Origin: Hymenopus coronatus
Taxonomy: Eukaryota; Arthropoda; Insecta; Mantodea; Hymenopodidae
Direction: 5' to 3'
Length of the DNA stretch: 64,000 nt
Assembly: GCA_030762935.1 (NCBI GenBank)
Contig: CM060900.1
Location: 393,441,632 to 393,505,631, forward strand
A program made the position numbers and the translations under genes. The notes below the pieces were generated by a model. The model saw nothing but the letters and a program-made list of their open reading frames with translations, did not search any database and was not told the origin of the DNA. Numbering within the stretch: the stretch's first letter is position 1; each line of letters starts with the position of its first letter. This document shows, in pieces, positions 58,994 through 64,000 of the stretch.

Positions 58994-59743
58994 TACTTTC
59001 TCTAGCACGTATATACAGTGTACAGAGTAGGTAGAGAAGGTATGACATTCCATCCAAAATCTCGATACCGAGATTTCACCACATTATCGAGATTTCAACG
59101 CAAACACATGTTTTGAAGATCCCTAAATACAAAAAATAATGTTTAGAAAAAACAGTCTGTGTATGTGTGTGTGGACAGCATAGTCCAAAAACGAAAAGTC
59201 GGTTAAATATCAAACTTGGTAAGTTTAGTTTCTTCCAAGGATGCGACACAAAGATTTTGAGAAAAATCCCCCACCAATTACTCTTTACATGGAATATTTT
59301 TCGACATTTTCGATTTTTTAAAAATGGATATAACAATTTTGGTTAGAATGTCGTATATTATAGATGTTCACGTAGTAAATAAGATGTATATCCTGAATTT
59401 CTTGGGAATAGCCGCTGAAGCCCATTTCACTCTGAATGACTTTTTTATAACTAGTAAATCGTAAAAGATACACAAAAACTTACTCCACAGAAAATGTAGA
59501 TCTCGTTAAAACACATAATTTAAGTCATTATACAGTTTTTGTAGAGTTAACCGTTTACAAGATATTCCATGTTATTGGTTTCAATTTTAAAGTACTTGAA
59601 CTTTTCTAAAGCGGGAAGTCACCTTTCGCTTCATCTCTCTCGTTTTACTCCTGGCCAAGCAAAGAGAACCGAATTTAAAGTGTTTCACATCGCAATCAGC
59701 TTTTAAAAGATTTGACTACCACTTTAGCCTAGGTAGAGAAAGT
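58994..59743 (+). repeat. Family M copy 6, best preserved
   Basis: Starts TTACTTTCTCTAGC and ends CTAGGTAGAGAAAGTCA, so ACTTTCTCTA and TAGAGAAAGT form short inverted ends about 740 bp apart. Internal marks in order: GGTAGAGAAGGTATGACATT, CGATACCGAGATTTCACC, a GT patch, AACGAAAAGTCGGTTAAATA, TTCTTGGGAATAGCCGCTGA, GTAGATCTCGTTAAAACACA and CAAGCAAAGAGAACC. At least nine full or partial copies lie in this window, on both strands. There is no ORF. It may be a MITE, but the same words continue beyond the ends in some copies (GTGAAT...CATCAGATTTTT), so the unit may be longer. Confidence 0.7.
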
Positions 59744-59749
59744 CATGTG

Positions 59750-60770
59750 AATGGTATGCATCAGATTTTTTTTTCTTGCAAGCAAAATTTTTTCAATATA
59801 TATTACTATAAAGCATTTCCACTACATACTCTGAATAGTATTGCAACGTTTATTATGCATTTCTATGACAATAACAGAACCATTGACCTTCGTGAGCCAC
59901 ATATGATAAAGGTTTATCTTAATTTTGATGGAATTCTGTTGAAAGAAAATTCACGTAAAAATGTGACGTTAGTTTTCAATTCAATTCCTCAAATCCTTGA
60001 TGTACACCTGAGCGTGGAGCAGGTTATGAAATCACACTTATGTTTGCTTTGTATCACACTAAAAGTGTAGTTTAGTTCGGATATGTCTAATCTAATCTAA
60101 TCTAGTATACCAGAATTTACTTTGGGTGTGAAAGATGATAAGAGTATCCGCAAGTTCTGAAAATTAGGCACATTTTCGATGTCAGATTTGATCGCTTGTT
60201 AAGTGAACGAAAATATCACCTGGCAGAACAGTTCACTTTTGATGTCTGTATGTTTTAGTTCCAGAAATCTGAGATTGTCCACAATGATAACGAAATTCAA
60301 AGAATAAATGTGTGGCCGTACGTGGTAAAGGAAGTGAGTTTCGCCCCTCTATTTTAATCTCCAATATTGACGGTTGTGGTGTACTAAAATGGGGAGAAGG
60401 ACTCTAGTTACTATAGTGAAAGAAAGCATGCCAATACATTATATTATATTAGGCGTGAGGTTTATACTAAATATGGATTTACTAAAATTAAAATAGTTCA
60501 TATCTGCTCACTGATGTTAGTATTAAAATTTTAAAATACAATAAATGCAATTGAGTTTACAAAATCTGTACAAACACACCATAATAACATAAAAAATTAT
60601 GTATTGCATTGCATGACTTTCTCTATCCACTTTTTCATTAACTATTCCTACAAAAGCTTATTCTTTCTCTTCTTCTTCTTGATAATCGAGATAAACTTTC
60701 GTTACACACTTTTAGACATTATAAAATACAACAGGATAAAGTTATAGTTAGGTTTTTTAAAAGTGTGTTA
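59750..60770. other. AT-rich, no gene recognised
   Basis: A 107-codon plus-strand frame (59747-60070) has no recognised motif and starts inside the T-rich edge of family M copy 6. A TCTAATC triplication lies at 60085-60105. No other structure was seen. Confidence 0.35.
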
Positions 60771-60774
60771 TGTG

Positions 60775-61070
60775 ATGGCTCTGGAATTCTGTACTGCTTG
60801 CATAGCCACGAGAAGAAAGTGTAGGTATTTGAAAATCCAAAGCAATAACAAAGAATACCTCGTAAGGGCTAACACCATAAAAAAATGTCAGTTGACATAA
60901 ATTGTTTGCTTTAACGAGATCTACAGTTTTTACTTTCTATAGAACATAGGTGCGTACAATGTAATAATAGGTAGATAAGGTATTGCATTCCACCCATAAG
61001 TTAGATACGATTTCACCGGAAAGGCATGTTTTGAGACCCCCTGAATCCAAATGAGAGTTTTTAGAAAGAG

Positions 61071-61134
<64 letters not shown>

Positions 61135-61189
61135 ACAGTACAACTCAAACGAAAATATCGTTAAATACGAAACTTGGTACTTAAGTTTA

Positions 61190-61190
<1 letters not shown>
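60775..61190. repeat. Two family M pieces, head to head
   Basis: 60775-60925 is the 3' region in minus orientation (AAAGCAATAACAAAGAATAC, ACGAGATCTACAGTTTT). From 60925 a plus-strand 5' piece begins (TTACTTTCTATAGAACATAG, GGTATTGCATTCCACCC) and runs to a long GT run. The mirror arrangement is unusual for two random insertions. Confidence 0.55.
61075..61133. repeat. (GT)n microsatellite
   Basis: About 58 bp of GT dinucleotides. It lies at the position where other family M copies have a shorter GT patch, so it grew from within the repeat. Confidence 0.95.

Positions 61191-61192
<2 letters not shown>

Positions 61193-61230
<38 letters not shown>
61193..61230. repeat. (CT)n microsatellite
   Basis: About 38 bp of CT dinucleotides, followed directly by a tRNA-like SINE piece on the minus strand. 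Confidence 0.95.
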
Positions 61231-61233
<3 letters not shown>

Positions 61234-61475
61234 CATTGCGCCAGAGTAGCTCTATGATGCATGTGGCTGCCAATGTAGCATTTGCGCTGGACCCGTCTGC
61301 TCTAACCAACTGAACTATCGTGACAATATACCGGCACGACATTGAATTCCCAAACTGACTCTCATTTAAGAGTAAGTGCAATTAATTTTGTGCCGACCTG
61401 TTGCCATGGTGGGTCAGTTGGTTAGAGCAACGGCACAAAAACTGGAATATCGTGATTCATACAGCTTGTTTCTAC
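61231..61475. repeat. Two tRNA-like SINE heads facing away from each other
   Basis: On the minus strand (61335-61250) CACGATAGTTCAGTTGGTTA and AGAGCAGACGGGTCC form one head. On the plus strand (61395-61465) TGCCATGGTGGGTCAGTTGG and TTAGAGCAACGGC form a second, related to family B. Between them lie about 60 bp of unrelated sequence. Confidence 0.55.
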
Positions 61476-61789
61476 CTATTTAAAATTAGAATTTTCTCTG
61501 TGTTGAATGTTTCCTCTTCATATTTTAATTGAAGCGAATAATTTCTGCAGCCACGGTATATACTTTTATATTTTGACAAAATAAGAACATGTAAAAATTC
61601 GTGCATGAATGAAATTACAATTACACTATGATGTTGTATTTAGCTACGTGAGCATCATTACGAGTTGATTTTCTGGCATTGCGATTTTTGTCTTTCGATA
61701 AGAGTCAGATACTTTACATGTCTAGATGAAAATTTTGCGTCTTTTACCTGAAGAAAAAGGCTTTGTCAGGATTTAGGCTGCACGACTAA

Positions 61790-62985
61790 TAAAACCTATA
61801 TCTTGAATTTTCTGGGAAAAGCCTCTGACGTCTTTTTCATTTCGAATGACTTTTGTAACCAGTAGATATAAACAAAAAACTTACTACACGAAACATTTAG
61901 AGCTCCTTAAACGTACACAATTTATGTCTGAAACATTTTTTTACCTGTTCTACCAAGTACTACGTATGTATGTTGTACATAGAGAGGGCATTGTATTCCA
62001 CCCGAAAATTCGATACCGAGATTTCACCCAAAATATATGTTCTGCGGTCCCCTGCTAAAAAAACATTTTTAGAAAAAATGTCCGTGTGTATGCGAGGACA
62101 GTATAAACCAAAAACGAAAAGTCGGTAAAATACCAAACCTGGTATTTAAGTTTAATATCTTCCAAGGATACGACATGGGATTTTCAAAGGTTCCCCCTCC
62201 TCAATTTACCTTTTAAATGGAAGATTTAATAACTGGCTCTAACGCTTTTGATTAACACACTGTGTATTAAATGTATGTACATCACCAATAGAATGTATAT
62301 CTTGACTTTTCTGGGAAAGCATCCAGACCTCTTCAATCCATATGACTTTTGTATAACTGGTAAACCGTAAGAGATAAGACAACTTACTGCACAAAACATG
62401 TGGATCTCGTAAAACACACAGTTTATCGTACATTTTTTTATTATTATTAAGAGCAACCCATTTTCGAGATATACAATGTTACTGTTTTTAAAATTTCCAA
62501 TACTTAAAAGGTTTCTCAAATAGGAAGTCGTAACTCACTTTTCTCTCTCCTCCCTGCATCAGAACGTCATTCTTACCAACTTAAAAAGGTACGATTCCAA
62601 ATGCCTAATACTTTTTTGTTTGTTCTTGTTTTTTGTTGTTTTTATACATGCTTCCTGCATTACTGTTTCAGGAAGTCAAGGTGATGTTTCCCAAGCACTC
62701 TCCCAGTCTAACTTTTATAAACTAATCCAATGTGCTGCAACTAACCATAGAGTGAAATTATGAAGTTGGTGTCTCATTTTAAATTTCAGTTGTGTTAGCT
62801 GTTTATAGAGAGTAGTTGCTGTTCCCCAGGACAAAGTGTGCGTAGCGCATTTCTGATCATGCTCTCCTCGAAGGAACCAAGTAATATAATCATCCCTGTT
62901 AATGTTTGACTCGATTAGAATAAAGAAAGTAGAAGAGAAAATTTTGTAAGAATAATTTGTTGTCGAGTAGGTAGAGAAAGTCACG
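61790..62985 (+). repeat. Family M pieces, rearranged
   Basis: 61790-61930 is a 3' region (TCTTGAATTTTCTGGGAAAA), then 61960-62260 a 5' region (GAGAGGGCATTGTATTCCAC, CGATACCGAGATTTCACCC, AACGAAAAGTCGGTAAAATA), then 62295-62560 a 3' region again. A terminal GGTAGAGAAAGTCACGTGAA is at 62970. A further body piece starts near 63065 (CTTTCTCAAATGGGAAGAC). At least two copies are joined or nested here. Confidence 0.6.
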
Positions 62986-63644
62986 TGAATGTAAAAACAT
63001 CACACTCCTTTGGGTTAACCAATTCAGAGATTTTCCTATTGGTTTAAATCTTCCAATACATATACTTTCTCAAATGGGAAGACATTTTTTCTTCTTATAC
63101 TTTTACTCGTGGTCATGCAAAGAGTATCACATTTCAATGTCATCAAATAGTGACCACAGTTGTGATACATATTTCAAACAATATTGTATACATTACAAAG
63201 TAACAATCAGGTTAATTGTAAAATCAGCCATTCTTGATAACAATATTAATCATGATACAGTTGAGTAAAATAAAATCTTTGCTGGTTTAAAATTTGAAAA
63301 TATTGCACTTCGGGTATTGAAATTGGCATCTTGATGCCTTCCACACACAATCCCAAGTATTATGGAATGTGCACTTTTCTTTCCTTCGTTTCATTCCTTA
63401 GCAGCAAGCATAATTTGTTACCAACTACTTGAAATATTTAAATGCTCAGCAAAACGCAGAGAATAATTATTTCATATTAAAAATGGAATAAAAAGAGGAC
63501 CAAAATCTGATATGCTTCATTCACATGGCCTTTACCACTCACTCTTCTACAAACTACTCTTCTAATAACTTATTCTTCTATCTACTTATTAATACATTAC
63601 CCCATTTGCACATTTCTTTCTAGATATAAGTAGAACACATTAAA

Positions 63645-63830
63645 CGGCTGGCCCTCTAGCTCAGTCGTTAGAGCATCTGCCCGCTATGCGAGGGGTCCCG
63701 GGTTTGATTCCCGGGTGGGGTGGGAATGTTTATCTTAAAAAAATTTCCTATCCTGCCCAGAGTCTGGAAGTATGAAAGTGATTGTGTGTGAGATCTAAGG
63801 AAGAAAAAATAGAAACCCAACGACAACAGT
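63645..63830 (+). repeat. tRNA-like SINE head with tail, family J
   Basis: GGCCCTCTAGCTCAGTCGTT and AGAGCATCTGCCCGC give a good D arm and A box. GTCCCGGGTTTGATTCCCGG is a perfect T arm and B box. The acceptor ends pair at only about 5 of 7 and the anticodon stem is poor. A non-tRNA tail (AATGTTTATCTTAAAAAAAT and onward) follows without a gap. It is more likely a SINE than a working tRNA gene; a tRNA pseudogene is the alternative. Confidence 0.6.
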
Positions 63831-64000
63831 ACAAGTGTTTCAAAGGTGGATACCGCTGATATGGCCGTGCAGATAAATATATATTTGATAAATGTAATAG
63901 GCTAAAGCAGATTTTTTTCTAAGCCGGTCGCTATCAGTCAGTTTCTTGAATGAAGAGGGGATTTTGAGGGGTGATGTACAGATGAGGTATATCGACAAGT

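Noticed and set aside
60930..61148. ORF with a poly-His/Thr run
   Set aside because: Produced by the (GT)n microsatellite.
61187..61381. ORF ending in an Arg/Glu repeat
   Set aside because: Produced by the (CT)n run next to a SINE head.
63645..63730. Functional tRNA gene
   Set aside because: The T and D arms are good but the acceptor and anticodon stems do not pair well, and a SINE-like tail follows directly.
1..64000. CRISPR array or prokaryotic operon
   Set aside because: The repeats are microsatellites or dispersed elements, and the only conserved gene has spliceosomal introns.

Overview
This is a stretch of an animal nuclear genome. It is AT-rich, has GT-AG introns of 3-8 kb, and is crowded with old transposable elements. 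No bacterial operon, CRISPR array, phage or viral gene was seen. The mix of Tc1/mariner, piggyBac, hAT, Penelope-like and I/R1-type LINE relics plus many tRNA-derived SINEs suits an arthropod (perhaps a chelicerate), but the species cannot be named from this window.

The one conserved host gene is a delta-class phosphoinositide phospholipase C (PLC-delta) on the minus strand. Eight coding exons lie at 42.6-42.4, 38.6-38.3, 31.2-31.1, 23.5-23.4, 15.4-15.3, 8.24-8.12, 8.02-7.93 and 4.85-4.64 kb. All splice phases agree and they join into about 423 codons. In order they give an N-terminal PH domain, EF-hands and most of the catalytic X box. The rest of X, the X-Y linker, Y and C2 must lie beyond the left edge. 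A 5' untranslated exon and promoter probably lie right of 42.6 kb; a TATA-bearing GC-rich patch near 51.0-51.2 kb is only a candidate.

The introns hold the mobile DNA. From left to right: a nearly complete but broken Penelope-like element (RT plus GIY-YIG nuclease) with a decayed hammerhead-ribozyme-like end (2.4-4.4 kb); a mariner relic abutting a piggyBac relic (5.3-7.0 kb); a Tc1 element with TIRs and TA duplication inside an older repeat (10.7-12.1 kb); a second Penelope-like fragment (12.8-13.4 kb); a non-coding LTR element whose 3' LTR carries a SINE (16.4-21.9 kb); a broken Tc1/mariner-like transposase with a DUF4817-type N-terminus (25.7-26.8 kb); a possible non-autonomous hAT element (27.4-29.3 kb); a 5'-truncated LINE with poly(A) and target-site duplication (29.4-30.0 kb); and a broken hAT transposase (35.4-36.7 kb).

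The region right of 42.6 kb shows no convincing host coding exon. It holds two related LINE tails, a 190-bp fold-back hairpin at 50.0 kb, nested SINEs, a hammerhead-like motif enclosed in an inverted repeat at 55.2 kb, and a dense cluster of one recurrent repeat (called family M here) at 53-63 kb. SINE family letters are labels made for this report. The most unusual items are the ribozyme-like motifs, the LARD-like LTR element, family M and the fold-back structures. No complete, intact new gene system was found.
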